Source: a virus
Length of the DNA: 32,703 nt
Virus record (IMG/VR): IMGVR_UViG_3300022690_000789
Location: 1-32,703 of that record
Direction: 5' to 3' (one strand)
Shown here: piece after piece, positions 24,278-30,313 of the stretch
Layout of the letters: each line of letters opens with the position of its first letter
Position numbering within the stretch: position 1 is the first letter of the stretch
Notes under the pieces: model-generated
Seen by the model: only the letters and a program-made list of their open reading frames with translations
What the model was told of the DNA's origin: nothing
Database searches by the model: none
Made by a program: the position numbers and the translations under genes

Positions 24278-24462
24278 TTCTTATGGTGTTTCATGTAATC
24301 CAATACAAGTCTTAAACCAAAGACAGCGGCAGGAATCCATGGAGCTACTGACATCATTTCGGGATTAGTCAATCCAGCTATCAAAGCAACTAACCCAGCT
24401 TCTAATGCAGCTCTCCCAGCCTTCTTAAAGGTTTTCTTGTAATCATATGTTTTTCTCTTCAT
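24274..24462 (-). CDS. Small membrane protein (62 aa), holin candidate
   Basis: A basic N-terminus (MKRKTYDYKKTFKKAGR) precedes one or two short hydrophobic segments (ALEAGLVALIAGLTN and VAPWIPAAVFGLRLVLDYM) and a basic end MKHHKK. Size and charge pattern are compatible with small holins, and no other clear holin exists in the window, but the gene is about 4.5 kb from the endolysin. GGGGGATAA stands directly before the ATG. Confidence 0.6.
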   Translation of the reverse strand: MKRKTYDYKKTFKKAGRAALEAGLVALIAGLTNPEMMSVAPWIPAAVFGLRLVLDYMKHHKK

Positions 24463-24476
24463 TTTATCCCCCTTCT

Positions 24477-24761
24477 TTATAATTCAAATTCTATTTTAAG
24501 CACGCCAATTTTTTTAATCCAGACAATCCAGCCTTTAGGTATGTCAGTAAAATCGTCTTCACCAGGGCCTCCTTCGTTATTAAGCACTCTAATATATACC
24601 TTTCCGTATGAATCTCGTACCACTTTAGGCAATATGGCTCCATAAGTAATTTGACCTGCCCCTGGTGCTTCTTTGTCCCGATTTTTACCTGTAATAATAC
24701 AGGCATCTCTCCAATAAATCGCCACGATTTGCCTTTTCTCATTGCGTTTTGCCTCGGTCAT
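24477..24761 (-). CDS. Conserved phage-type hypothetical protein (94 aa)
   Basis: Start taken as MTEAKRNEK because a GGGATGG sequence lies upstream; a TTG seven codons earlier is possible. The protein is beta-rich: IVAIYWRDACIITG, GQITYGAILPKVV, KVYIRVLNNEGG and IPKGWIVWIKKIGVL. A 'YWrDAci...' opening with an 'iPkGWI..I' end is seen in phage hypothetical proteins, but no function is known to me. It overlaps the end of a 30-codon membrane-protein frame. Confidence 0.65.
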   Translation of the reverse strand: MTEAKRNEKRQIVAIYWRDACIITGKNRDKEAPGAGQITYGAILPKVVRDSYGKVYIRVLNNEGGPGEDDFTDIPKGWIVWIKKIGVLKIEFEL

Positions 24762-24831
24762 TGAACCACCATCCCATAGCAATTACTAATATCAACAAAA
24801 TTAGTAAGAGCAAATTATTTAAATTCATCAT
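24739..24831 (-). CDS. Tiny membrane protein (30 aa), candidate
   Basis: Starts at ATGATG inside the end of the upstream gene and encodes MMNLNNLLLLILLILVIAMG followed by WWFNDRGKTQ: one strongly hydrophobic helix with a tryptophan pair and a charged tail. It fills the space between its neighbours and overlaps both starts and stops. The ribosome site is weak, so translation is less certain than for the other tiny genes. Confidence 0.45.
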   Translation of the reverse strand: MMNLNNLLLLILLILVIAMGWWFNDRGKTQ

Positions 24832-25018
24832 TAGTTTCAAGTTCTCGAGAAACATCATATTTCCAATCAATCAACTCACTAAATAAAACCTCACATGCTT
24901 TCAGATCAGCTACCCAATGAACACATCCTGCCAACCAAAATACATCCAGTAAGGTTCTAAGTTCTTTTCTAAAAATCTTCTTCGTCAATTGCGATTTCAG
25001 TTTCTTCTTGTGTTTCAT
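24815..25018 (-). CDS. Hypothetical protein (67 aa)
   Basis: Not recognised. The N-terminus is strongly basic (MKHKKKLKSQLTKKIFRKEL), the rest helical and acidic with LLDVFWLAGCVHWVADLKAC. GGGGGATATT lies about nine bases before the ATG, a good sign of translation. Its first 50 bases overlap another possible 34-codon frame that has an acidic product, so one of the two may be spurious. Confidence 0.55.
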   Translation of the reverse strand: MKHKKKLKSQLTKKIFRKELRTLLDVFWLAGCVHWVADLKACEVLFSELIDWKYDVSRELETNDEFK

Positions 25019-25073
25019 CTAATAATATCCCCCATAGATTTTTACAGTATGGTTTTAATTCGATTTTTTCCAT
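24969..25073 (-). CDS. Acidic mini-protein (34 aa), candidate
   Basis: Begins within the end of the RusA-like gene after GGAAGAG and gives MEKIELKPYCKNLWGILLDE with an acidic tail (TEIAIDEEDF). The product looks protein-like, but its final 50 bases overlap the basic N-terminus of the gene at 24815-25018. Overlapping coding, or only one of the pair being real, are both possible. Confidence 0.4.
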   Translation of the reverse strand: MEKIELKPYCKNLWGILLDETQEETEIAIDEEDF

Positions 25074-25612
25074 TTCTCTTCCAAAGTTGAATTGCCCACA
25101 TTATCATACATAGCCCTTCCGCCAAAAGTATAATCGTAATTAGGATACCAAACATGATCTTCCCAAAAAGCAATTTCAATACGGGGATTGACTTTATCCA
25201 CAAAACGTGCATAGTAGGCACATCTCCTTACTAAATTATCATTTTTGTAGACCAACGTTTCCAAAGCGTCGAACACAGTTTGAAGAGCGTTGTCTGTATC
25301 GCCCCTTTGTGTGGGAAACCATACCTGAGCTGAGAAGGCAATTGCACCCTGAAGTTGGCTAAATCCGTATAATTTGTTGGAAAGAAAACTTCTTCTGATA
25401 GAGTCTGTATATTCCACAACGTCTGGGTCTGTATACATCCATGCTTTGTGTGTCCGTCTGGAGTAAGCAATACGCTTTCGATTCTTTTTAGCGCATGGCT
25501 TACCAATAATGCTGAGATGAATGAATTGCTGCGATTGATCATAGGCTTGGAAGATAACATGTGCCCTCCTAGTATTACAGACTTCCTTAGTTTTGTCAAC
25601 CTTTTTCTTCAT
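25055..25612 (-). CDS. RusA-like Holliday junction resolvase (185 aa)
   Basis: Endonuclease that resolves four-way DNA junctions formed in replication and recombination before packaging. The RusA core is clear: PCAKKNRKR near the start, the catalytic D105/D107 (RGDTDN), D115 (TVFDALETL), and D125 in VYKNDNLVRR, followed by a PRIEIAF strand (about 143-149) that closes the fold. It is longer than E. coli RusA (about 120 residues), with 30 extra N-terminal residues and a 35-residue C-terminal tail. GC content is higher than that of neighbours. Confidence 0.85.
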   Translation of the reverse strand: MKKKVDKTKEVCNTRRAHVIFQAYDQSQQFIHLSIIGKPCAKKNRKRIAYSRRTHKAWMYTDPDVVEYTDSIRRSFLSNKLYGFSQLQGAIAFSAQVWFPTQRGDTDNALQTVFDALETLVYKNDNLVRRCAYYARFVDKVNPRIEIAFWEDHVWYPNYDYTFGGRAMYDNVGNSTLEEKWKKSN

Positions 25613-25618
25613 TTGATG

Positions 25619-25915
25619 CTATTTTACCTTATGTTGAGGAGCTTCTAGATCCCCATGTTCATGCTTTTTATGCTCTTCATATGGCCCGAGATGCGCACGA
25701 TAAAACTCAAGAGCAGCACATACAAGAATGCCAATAGCCATACACATTGAACTGAATCTTTTCTCTGTAAACTCATTCAAGAGATTATGAATTATGAAAC
25801 TTATTGAAGCTTCAGGTTTCACCTGTCTTTGATCCCTTACTATGCGTATACAACTTTTTAATCGAACTAATCCTGGTGACAATGTTGTTCTAGATTCTTG
25901 ATCAATATAGGGCAT
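25619..25915 (-). CDS. Conserved phage protein, DUF6899-like (98 aa)
   Basis: Matches a common phage pattern: MPYI-x-Q-E-x-R at the start, a region 'SFIIHNLLNEF', 'SMCMAIGILVCAALEFYRAH' and 'PYEEHKKHEHGD' at the end, close to the usual '..aiGaLe.a.lEfYRR...PYE..K...nGDvY'. Function is unknown; such proteins often lie near nucleotide metabolism and recombination genes, as here. Helical, soluble, no metal site seen. Confidence 0.7.
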   Translation of the reverse strand: MPYIDQESRTTLSPGLVRLKSCIRIVRDQRQVKPEASISFIIHNLLNEFTEKRFSSMCMAIGILVCAALEFYRAHLGPYEEHKKHEHGDLEAPQHKVK

Positions 25916-25926
25916 TTTTAATCTCC

Positions 25927-26184
25927 TTATTTATTCCTGATTTCCTCGGCGATATGAACATCGTGGAAACTACCAATTAAACATCTCTTTATATGAGTTT
26001 CAGCAATTTTCGCACACCGCCCCCGTTCCTCCCTCAGCGCCGCCATCGCGGCCTCAAAGGCTTGGATTAAATAAATGGCATCTAAATTATACGCTCGTGT
26101 ATTTAGATCGTTCTGATATAAATATCCGCTACGCTCTTTCATCCCTGGCAACTCCTCTTTCTCAAACTTCTCTAGATCAATCAT
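25927..26184 (-). CDS. Hypothetical protein, copy B of a duplicated early gene (85 aa)
   Basis: The start MIDLEKFEKEELPGM is set by the ATGA overlap with the upstream stop; a longer frame reads into the neighbour. It shares its N-terminal block, AMAALREER and HIAEEIRNK with the protein at 22999-23310. The middle part differs (GYLYQNDLNTRAYNLDAIYL), so the copies have diverged there, possibly in specificity. Function unknown. Confidence 0.7.
   Translation of the reverse strand: MIDLEKFEKEELPGMKERSGYLYQNDLNTRAYNLDAIYLIQAFEAAMAALREERGRCAKIAETHIKRCLIGSFHDVHIAEEIRNK
26147..26182. repeat. 36-bp direct repeat, copy 2
   Basis: Exact copy of 23261-23296, in the same orientation and at the same codon phase within the paralogous gene. 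The copies are 2886 bp apart; recombination between them would delete the exonuclease, RusA-like and DUF6899-like genes. Confidence 0.85.
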
Positions 26185-26465
26185 TTCTTTTCCATACGAG
26201 CTTGATAAGATAAATAACCTTTCTTCCAAATAGCGGCCCTCATAACCAGCGTCTTAAGATTCCAATTGGTATATCCTTTACTGATAAGAAAACCGACATA
26301 ATTATCTAACATAGTAACAAACATTTCTGGGCTCTCTAAAACTTTATGTATCTGTTCCAAGTAATGGGATGTTACTTTTGGATATTTGATTGTCCAAGCA
26401 TCTGCTTCAAATCCCTTTTTATCTACGTAGAGTTTGAGATACTTTTTGTATACTAATTTATCCAA
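26181..26465 (-). CDS. Hypothetical protein (94 aa)
   Basis: Not recognised. All-helical look, rich in Lys, Tyr and Trp (LVYKKYLKLYVDKKGFEADA, ISKGYTNWNLKTLVMRAAIW). It ends in MEKK, whose final bases form the ATGA with the duplicated gene, and starts three bases after the diphosphohydrolase-like gene's stop. Part of the same dense operon. Confidence 0.6.
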   Translation of the reverse strand: MDKLVYKKYLKLYVDKKGFEADAWTIKYPKVTSHYLEQIHKVLESPEMFVTMLDNYVGFLISKGYTNWNLKTLVMRAAIWKKGYLSYQARMEKK

Positions 26466-26468
26466 TAT

Positions 26469-26876
26469 TTATTCCCCTCTTCTACTGTTCGAATCTTTTT
26501 TAATGACTGACATTCTCTGATTTTCAAGTTTCTGTAATGTTTCGTATAGGGATGGAATTGTATCTCCTTTTCCATTTGGACGATCATCAAAATCAGTTTT
26601 GGTATTCATATACTGGAGCAGTGCCAAACATCCGAATGTTGCATGTGCTGTGTGTGGCAATCCCGTCTCTGGATCAAGATCTTCGCCTCGATACCATGCC
26701 CACATATGGCGCATGATACCACTAAAAATTCGTGACCACAATATACCTTTTTCCCAATTTCTTGGGGAATATTTTTTGGCGCCAAATGTGTAAACTTTAA
26801 CGACACTTTGGAGTGCTTCTGGTGGGAGCAAGTCATATCTTAACTTCTCTCCGTCATCTTTTCGGCCTTCATCCAT
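26469..26876 (-). CDS. dATP/dGTP diphosphohydrolase-like protein (135 aa)
   Basis: The sequence carries the pattern of the phage dATP/dGTP diphosphohydrolase N-terminal family (all-alpha, MazG-like superfamily): DDGEKLRYDLLPPEALQSV (residues 7-25), FGAKKYSPRNWEKG (31-44), MRHMWAWYRGEDLDPETGLP (55-74) and HTAHATFGCLALLQY. The E/D and H residues of RHM..WYRGEDLDPETG are the expected metal and nucleotide site. Such enzymes hydrolyse dNTPs to dNMP and shift the nucleotide pool; in 2-aminoadenine phages a relative supplies dGMP. No purZ is visible here. Overlaps the upstream gene by 37 bases. Confidence 0.78.
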   Translation of the reverse strand: MDEGRKDDGEKLRYDLLPPEALQSVVKVYTFGAKKYSPRNWEKGILWSRIFSGIMRHMWAWYRGEDLDPETGLPHTAHATFGCLALLQYMNTKTDFDDRPNGKGDTIPSLYETLQKLENQRMSVIKKDSNSRRGE

Positions 26877-27217
26877 TTGCGTAGTTCCCCCTCTTCTAAA
26901 TGATTAATTGGTATTCTAAAAAACTGAGCTATGAATACTTCGAATTTAGCTCCACGACTATTCCACCAATCAGGCAATGTCCAAATTTGATTTATACCTC
27001 CCCTATCAAATAAGATAGCAAATATATCTTCACGCATATACTTTAAATATTCTTCTTCATTAGAATCACGATCTAAAATCTCACTCTCTTTATTACAGGG
27101 ATTAATTACTTCAAAACCTTGAGCTTCAAGATAGGACTGGGCAGCATCAAACATTTCTTTATTCTTCATGGGGTAACCAGTCATCGGCCCAGAAAGATAG
27201 ATTCTTATTTTCCTCAT
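26840..27217 (-). CDS. DUF4406 nucleoside 2-deoxyribosyltransferase-like protein (125 aa)
   Basis: Rossmann-like fold. The start MRKIRIYLSGPMTG is fixed by GGGGGATAAT just upstream and by the preceding gene's stop one base away. IYLSGPMTGYP-x3-N, the segment QGFEVINPC, a D-containing YMREDIFAILFD and W-x-x-SRGAKFEVFIAQ match the DUF4406 pattern. The relatives bind nucleoside or nucleotide and may exchange bases or clear modified nucleotides. The close overlap with the diphosphohydrolase-like gene suggests joint action on the deoxynucleotide pool; substrate unknown. Confidence 0.75.
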   Translation of the reverse strand: MRKIRIYLSGPMTGYPMKNKEMFDAAQSYLEAQGFEVINPCNKESEILDRDSNEEEYLKYMREDIFAILFDRGGINQIWTLPDWWNSRGAKFEVFIAQFFRIPINHLEEGELRKWMKAEKMTERS

Positions 27218-27218
27218 A

Positions 27219-27374
27219 TTATCCCCCACCACAATCTTCACGAGAAAAAATAGATTCTACACAATGTTGACACATCCCCCAACTTCCAAAATAACTATAC
27301 ATCTTACAAGAAAGACATTTAAATCTTTGGGTTGTATATGTTCTTTTTGTAGTTTTTTTAGGATCTTTACTCAT
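27219..27374 (-). CDS. Zinc-ribbon mini-protein (51 aa)
   Basis: C20-x2-C23 (CLSC) and C35-x2-C38 (CQHC) form a zinc ribbon after a basic N-terminus (MSKDPKKTTKRTYTTQRFK); one further Cys is near the Gly-rich end. The ATG forms an ATGA with the stop of the RepA-like ATPase gene, and its stop TAA lies within the GGGGGATAAT that leads to the next gene. Both junctions are precise, so the gene is well supported. It may assist the ATPase or bind DNA. Confidence 0.72.
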   Translation of the reverse strand: MSKDPKKTTKRTYTTQRFKCLSCKMYSYFGSWGMCQHCVESIFSREDCGGG

Positions 27375-28123
27375 ATAATTTCCCTTCGCAATACAACTGT
27401 TCGATCAATTGGGTCAAAGGTACGTACAAGAGTTAAGTCTTCTGGTTTTGGGGCCCCACGCATTTTGAAAATTAGTTTATGACTTCCATGATCTGTTGGC
27501 ATAAGTCCGATAACTGTATCAGCCCAGGCAAGTAAATCACCACTTCCTCTCAAACGATTGAGCGGATTCTTGGATGCTCCAGGTTGTGGCTTAGATAAAT
27601 GATGTATCATAATCACACTCGCTTTTGTTATCAATTTAATCCTTAAAATAGAATCCAAAACAGGTTGTAAATCAGTGCTCGAAATCTCATCTTGTCTATG
27701 AAGTCTTCTAAATGAATCTATAAATACCGCAACACATTTATATTTCTGGACGAACTCAATAATTTTATCTGCGTTTTGAGGAAACTTTATTCCGCCTTGA
27801 ATCGCACAATAAAAAGATTTTATGTGCTCTCGTGATAGTTTCTTTCCTCGTAATAAAAGATCAAGTCTTTGATGAAGTTCAGCAAGTGATTGCTCTTCTT
27901 CAATGAATAAAATCGGCCCAGATCGTTTTGGTTTATACTCATATAAGAATGGGGTGTTTGAAACTATAGATACTGCCATATCTAATGTGAACCATGTCTT
28001 ACCTTGTTCCGGTTCACCAGCTACAAACCCTACTCCATTTGGCCATACAGTGTCAATGAGCCAATCGATCTTGGGTGGAGGAGATGCAAGCATCTCCGAA
28101 GCATTGATGATAGGTACAGACAA
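27371..28123 (-). CDS. RepA/AAA_25-type ATPase, putative replicative helicase (250 aa)
   Basis: RecA-fold ATPase of the RSF1010 RepA / AAA_25 kind. Walker A GEPEQGKT at residues 36-43, FIEEEQ at 73-78 (catalytic Glu region), Walker B VAVFIDSF at 131-138 with D136, MIHHLSKP sensor at 172-179 and RGSGDLLAWADT at 192-203. The reading begins with TTG at 28123; an ATG at codon 11 would remove part of the usual N-terminal lead-in, so TTG is preferred. Next to the OB-fold-like and RecB-like genes it is the best candidate for unwinding DNA; no primase was found. Confidence 0.82.
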   Translation of the reverse strand: MSVPIINASEMLASPPPKIDWLIDTVWPNGVGFVAGEPEQGKTWFTLDMAVSIVSNTPFLYEYKPKRSGPILFIEEEQSLAELHQRLDLLLRGKKLSREHIKSFYCAIQGGIKFPQNADKIIEFVQKYKCVAVFIDSFRRLHRQDEISSTDLQPVLDSILRIKLITKASVIMIHHLSKPQPGASKNPLNRLRGSGDLLAWADTVIGLMPTDHGSHKLIFKMRGAPKPEDLTLVRTFDPIDRTVVLRREII

Positions 28124-28126
28124 TTC

Positions 28127-28504
28127 TTATACCGTATCAATAACTGGAACATTTGGTTTTGGGTCAGTTTCTTTTCCGCCTAAATGAAAATCAATTCTAT
28201 CAACTTTTTCTTCTAGGCGTTTAAGAATTCTTATGACTTCGGAAGAATCTACTGAACCCCCAGAATCAACTTCAGAACGTTTTTGTCCATTTTCTTTAGC
28301 AATTCGATTTTGAGTGAACTGACCATTTACTTTTTGTTCAAACTTAATGTCATAAGTTTGACCAACCTCGAATCGACTGCCCTCAAACGTACTATATTGT
28401 GTCCCTTCTTCATCCGTTACAAGCCACATTGTCCATGCCCCATTCTTATTAGATCCCGATGACTTTGCTACTTTTTCAACAACTTTAATTTTCTTTGTTT
28501 CCAT
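28127..28504 (-). CDS. OB-fold-like, putative ssDNA-binding protein (125 aa)
   Basis: The first 75 residues are beta-rich and look like an OB-fold: KKIKVVEKVAKSSGSNKNGA, WTMWLVTDEEGTQYSTFEG, GQTYDIKFEQKVNGQFTQNR. Residues 80-100 form a helix (SSEVIRILKRLEEKVDRIDF) and the end is acidic/proline-rich (KETDPKPNVPVIDTV), similar in role to the tails of phage SSBs. Encoded directly upstream of the ATPase with AAGGAGAT as ribosome site. The fold is inferred by eye; an annealing accessory is the alternative. Confidence 0.6.
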   Translation of the reverse strand: METKKIKVVEKVAKSSGSNKNGAWTMWLVTDEEGTQYSTFEGSRFEVGQTYDIKFEQKVNGQFTQNRIAKENGQKRSEVDSGGSVDSSEVIRILKRLEEKVDRIDFHLGGKETDPKPNVPVIDTV

Positions 28505-28516
28505 TTTATATCTCCT

Positions 28517-29146
28517 TTATTTAATTTCTTTGAAACTTTTACACAGATTAAGTGCATCTTTGAAAACATCAAAAAACTTTTCAAGTTGGGTTTTATTATA
28601 GAATGGGAGTTCATAATTTCCGCTTGGATCTAACCGTAATATACCCGCAAAATCAGCATTGTTTCCCATTTCAATTAGGGCGTGCCAATAAGCAGCAATT
28701 TGAAGTTTATATTCTGGCCAGATTCCTGAACCAGTTTTATAATCAATAAGAATATTGGGATATTTTTCCTTAGTTAATTTATTTACTAATGTCCCATAGT
28801 CATCCAGTTCCCCACAATACCCATATTCTTTTGATATAACTAATTTCTGATCGAATTTTTTGATCGGTGTATATGTCCATTCTTCTTCAAACTTTTTAAA
28901 TCCTAATAAATATTTCGTTTCCTCGGGTGTAACGGTTCGAAATACATCTTCCCAACTATGTCCCGTTTGTCTAGCTTCAATAGCATGATGTACATTTGAG
29001 CCCCGTTTAGCTGAATCTTTAAGAATATCAAAAGCTTTCATGCCGTGTTTAGCATACCATCGATAGAGAGCAGGTTTACTTATAATGGACAGAATGCTCG
29101 TTACACGAGGATATTTTACTCCATCAATTTCTCTATATTGGCTCAT
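28517..29146 (-). CDS. PD-(D/E)XK nuclease, RecB/Cas4-like (209 aa)
   Basis: Exonuclease-type core: GSNVHHAIE with H53/H54, the acidic GELDDYG (D115), catalytic IDYKTG with D135 and K137, and QIAAYWHAL giving the Q149-x3-Y153 motif. These are the RecB-family signatures in the right order. The start MSQYREIDG is fixed by the ATGA with the 38-codon gene upstream and by GGGGGATAATAC before it. It likely resects DNA ends in phage recombination with the OB-fold and RusA-like proteins; Cas4-like cysteines are absent. Confidence 0.85.
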   Translation of the reverse strand: MSQYREIDGVKYPRVTSILSIISKPALYRWYAKHGMKAFDILKDSAKRGSNVHHAIEARQTGHSWEDVFRTVTPEETKYLLGFKKFEEEWTYTPIKKFDQKLVISKEYGYCGELDDYGTLVNKLTKEKYPNILIDYKTGSGIWPEYKLQIAAYWHALIEMGNNADFAGILRLDPSGNYELPFYNKTQLEKFFDVFKDALNLCKSFKEIK

Positions 29147-29259
29147 TGTATTATCCCCCAAATCCATTCTCCATATTTAATTACAAGCATACAATATAGT
29201 GGAAAAACAATTGTTAATATAATTAAAATAAAAACCGACATACTTAAATATTTAATCAT
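29143..29259 (-). CDS. Tiny membrane protein (38 aa)
   Basis: One long hydrophobic helix (MSVFILIILTIVFPLYCMLV) with a tryptophan-containing tail (YGEWIWGIIQ). It starts directly after the stop of the 60-residue gene (TAAATG), has GGAGAAAT as ribosome site, and its stop shares ATGA with the RecB-like nuclease start. Function unknown; a coupling peptide or membrane-acting early protein is possible. Confidence 0.7.
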   Translation of the reverse strand: MIKYLSMSVFILIILTIVFPLYCMLVIKYGEWIWGIIQ

Positions 29260-29442
29260 TTATTTCTCCATTGAAAATATATTTAAATTTTGATTTGGTG
29301 ATAATATATTAGAAGTATTGGCTTTAATTATTTTAATTGCTCGTTCACAAGTATCCACAGAATCAAACTCTTGTGTTATAATAGATAACATTCCTTTCCG
29401 ATCTTTTTGATATAATAAAATAAGTAGTATTCTCTTTGTCAT
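29260..29442 (-). CDS. Hypothetical protein (60 aa)
   Basis: Not recognised. The sequence looks like a small alpha/beta domain: a first strand ILLILLYQKDRKG, then FDSVDTCERAIKIIKANTSN helix, as in small phage proteins of the 'f.s...C..a...i' kind. AAGGAGAT precedes the ATG. Adjacent on both sides to tiny genes with TAAATG junctions. Confidence 0.6.
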   Translation of the reverse strand: MTKRILLILLYQKDRKGMLSIITQEFDSVDTCERAIKIIKANTSNILSPNQNLNIFSMEK

Positions 29443-29616
29443 TTATTTATCTCCTTTGCAACATATTAAACATTTGGGATCATGCCAGGTTGAACAATTA
29501 CAAACTGTACATTCAGAAATAAAAGCGTTTGGACGATTGCATGGTACACAATTACTTGGGGGAGTAACACAATGCCCACATTCATCATTCCCATAGTAAT
29601 CTTTAACTATTTTCAT
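29443..29616 (-). CDS. Cysteine-rich zinc-binding mini-protein (57 aa)
   Basis: Ten cysteines in 57 residues: C13/C16, C23/C26, C36/C39/C41 and C49/C52/C53, with His at 15 and 45. This is enough for two or three zinc sites in a treble arrangement (ECGHC, CVPC, CTVC, CLIC). The gene begins directly after the upstream stop (TAAATG) and ends directly before the next ATG. Function not known; may bind nucleic acid or a host protein. Confidence 0.72.
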   Translation of the reverse strand: MKIVKDYYGNDECGHCVTPPSNCVPCNRPNAFISECTVCNCSTWHDPKCLICCKGDK

Positions 29617-29898
29617 TTATTTCTTCTTGGGGTTATCTGGCCAGTTATATCCCCCATCTTTATTAAACCCCAAAGTGGAAGGACGTAAAATAGCTTCAAT
29701 TTCTTTTTTATTTAATATTTGTTTTTCAACTAATTTTAAAAATAGTCGAGATAATATACTCGTAGTATTTTCTAACTGTGATTCTAACCGTTCAATTTGA
29801 CCATCTTCATAATCACTTTCGGTTAAATATGTTTGCACTACATCACAAAATGATTGATCTAATTTATCCAAATACACTCTATCAAAATCAAATGACAT
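29617..29898 (-). CDS. Hypothetical protein (93 aa)
   Basis: Not recognised. Helical and acidic in the first 60 residues (DRVYLDKLDQSFCDVVQTYL), with LESQLENTTSILSRLFLKLV likely coiled coil, and a Gly/Pro/Trp-containing C-terminal tail (GFNKDGGYNWPDNPKKK). The start MSFDFDRVY is set by the strongest ribosome site in the region, AAAGGAGG five bases upstream; a longer frame starts at 29943 without one. Confidence 0.65.
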   Translation of the reverse strand: MSFDFDRVYLDKLDQSFCDVVQTYLTESDYEDGQIERLESQLENTTSILSRLFLKLVEKQILNKKEIEAILRPSTLGFNKDGGYNWPDNPKKK

Positions 29899-29965
29899 TT
29901 TTCCTCCTTTGTTTCCAATTAGAAAACTCTTGTATATCTGCAATGATAATTTCTTCTTCAGTCAT
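29888..29965 (-). CDS. Very short ORF (25 aa), candidate
   Basis: MTEEEIIIADIQEFSNWKQR with a basic tail, preceded by AAGGAG at normal spacing. It begins inside the last codons of the gene upstream and ends inside the first codons of the next gene, thereby bridging a gap that would otherwise be untranslated. It may serve as a coupling ORF, or be chance. Its stop overlaps the strong AAAGGAGG start region. Confidence 0.45.
   Translation of the reverse strand: MTEEEIIIADIQEFSNWKQRRKNVI
29903..29910 (-). promoter_or_regulatory. Strong Shine-Dalgarno AAAGGAGG for the gene at 29617-29898
   Basis: Reads AAAGGAGGAAAAATG on the minus strand. This is the best ribosome site in this stretch and decides the start at 29898. 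Confidence 0.75.
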
Positions 29966-30206
29966 TTAATTTCTCCTTATGAGTTTTTTTCATATCTTCC
30001 AATTCTTTATCTGTCCAATATGTAGAATAATAATCACGAATAGTTTTCCTAATAAATTCTTGGTCATCTTTATTAATGGTATTTAAATCTTCATCAAGTT
30101 CTGTAAATGCTTTTCTAAATTGATGATGACTTTTAGTTTCAAGAAAATCAGAAATCATAAATTGTAAATCATCTAAAAAGCCTGCTATATCTCCATATCT
30201 TGACAT
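29958..30206 (-). CDS. Hypothetical protein (82 aa)
   Basis: Not recognised. Helical, acidic, with FLDDLQFMISDFLETKSHHQ and a C-terminal YWTDKELEDMKKTHKEK. The start MSRYGDIAG has GGAGG upstream and lies one base after the stop of the tiny gene at 30208-30309, so a longer frame that would start at 30245 is not adopted. Confidence 0.6.
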   Translation of the reverse strand: MSRYGDIAGFLDDLQFMISDFLETKSHHQFRKAFTELDEDLNTINKDDQEFIRKTIRDYYSTYWTDKELEDMKKTHKEKLND

Positions 30207-30207
30207 A

Positions 30208-30309
30208 TTAACCTCCATACATCTTTTTGTTCCAATTGATTGCAATTACAAAAAGCACTAAACTGACTAAGGCGGCAACTATGAGCTTTACTGTAATGGT
30301 CATCATCAT
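30208..30309 (-). CDS. Tiny membrane protein (33 aa), probably leaderless
   Basis: Starts with three ATG codons in a row and encodes MMMTITVKLIVAALVSLVLF-type hydrophobic helix followed by VIAINWNKKMYGG. No ribosome site is present, but a strong sigma70-type promoter lies directly before it, placing the predicted transcript start at or next to the ATGs. Initiation may therefore be leaderless at the second or third ATG (30306 or 30303). Its stop leads into the next gene by TAAT-ATG. Confidence 0.55.
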   Translation of the reverse strand: MMMTITVKLIVAALVSLVLFVIAINWNKKMYGG

Positions 30310-30313
30310 ACTT

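Noticed and set aside
25577-25605. Promoter TTGACA-16-TAATAC inside the RusA-like gene (minus strand)
   Set aside because: The -35 box is perfect but the -10 box matches only three of six bases and lies in coding sequence; too weak to annotate.
20211-26876. A complete 2-aminoadenine (Z) DNA pathway
   Set aside because: Only a diphosphohydrolase-like protein and a family A polymerase are present; the defining purZ is not in the window.
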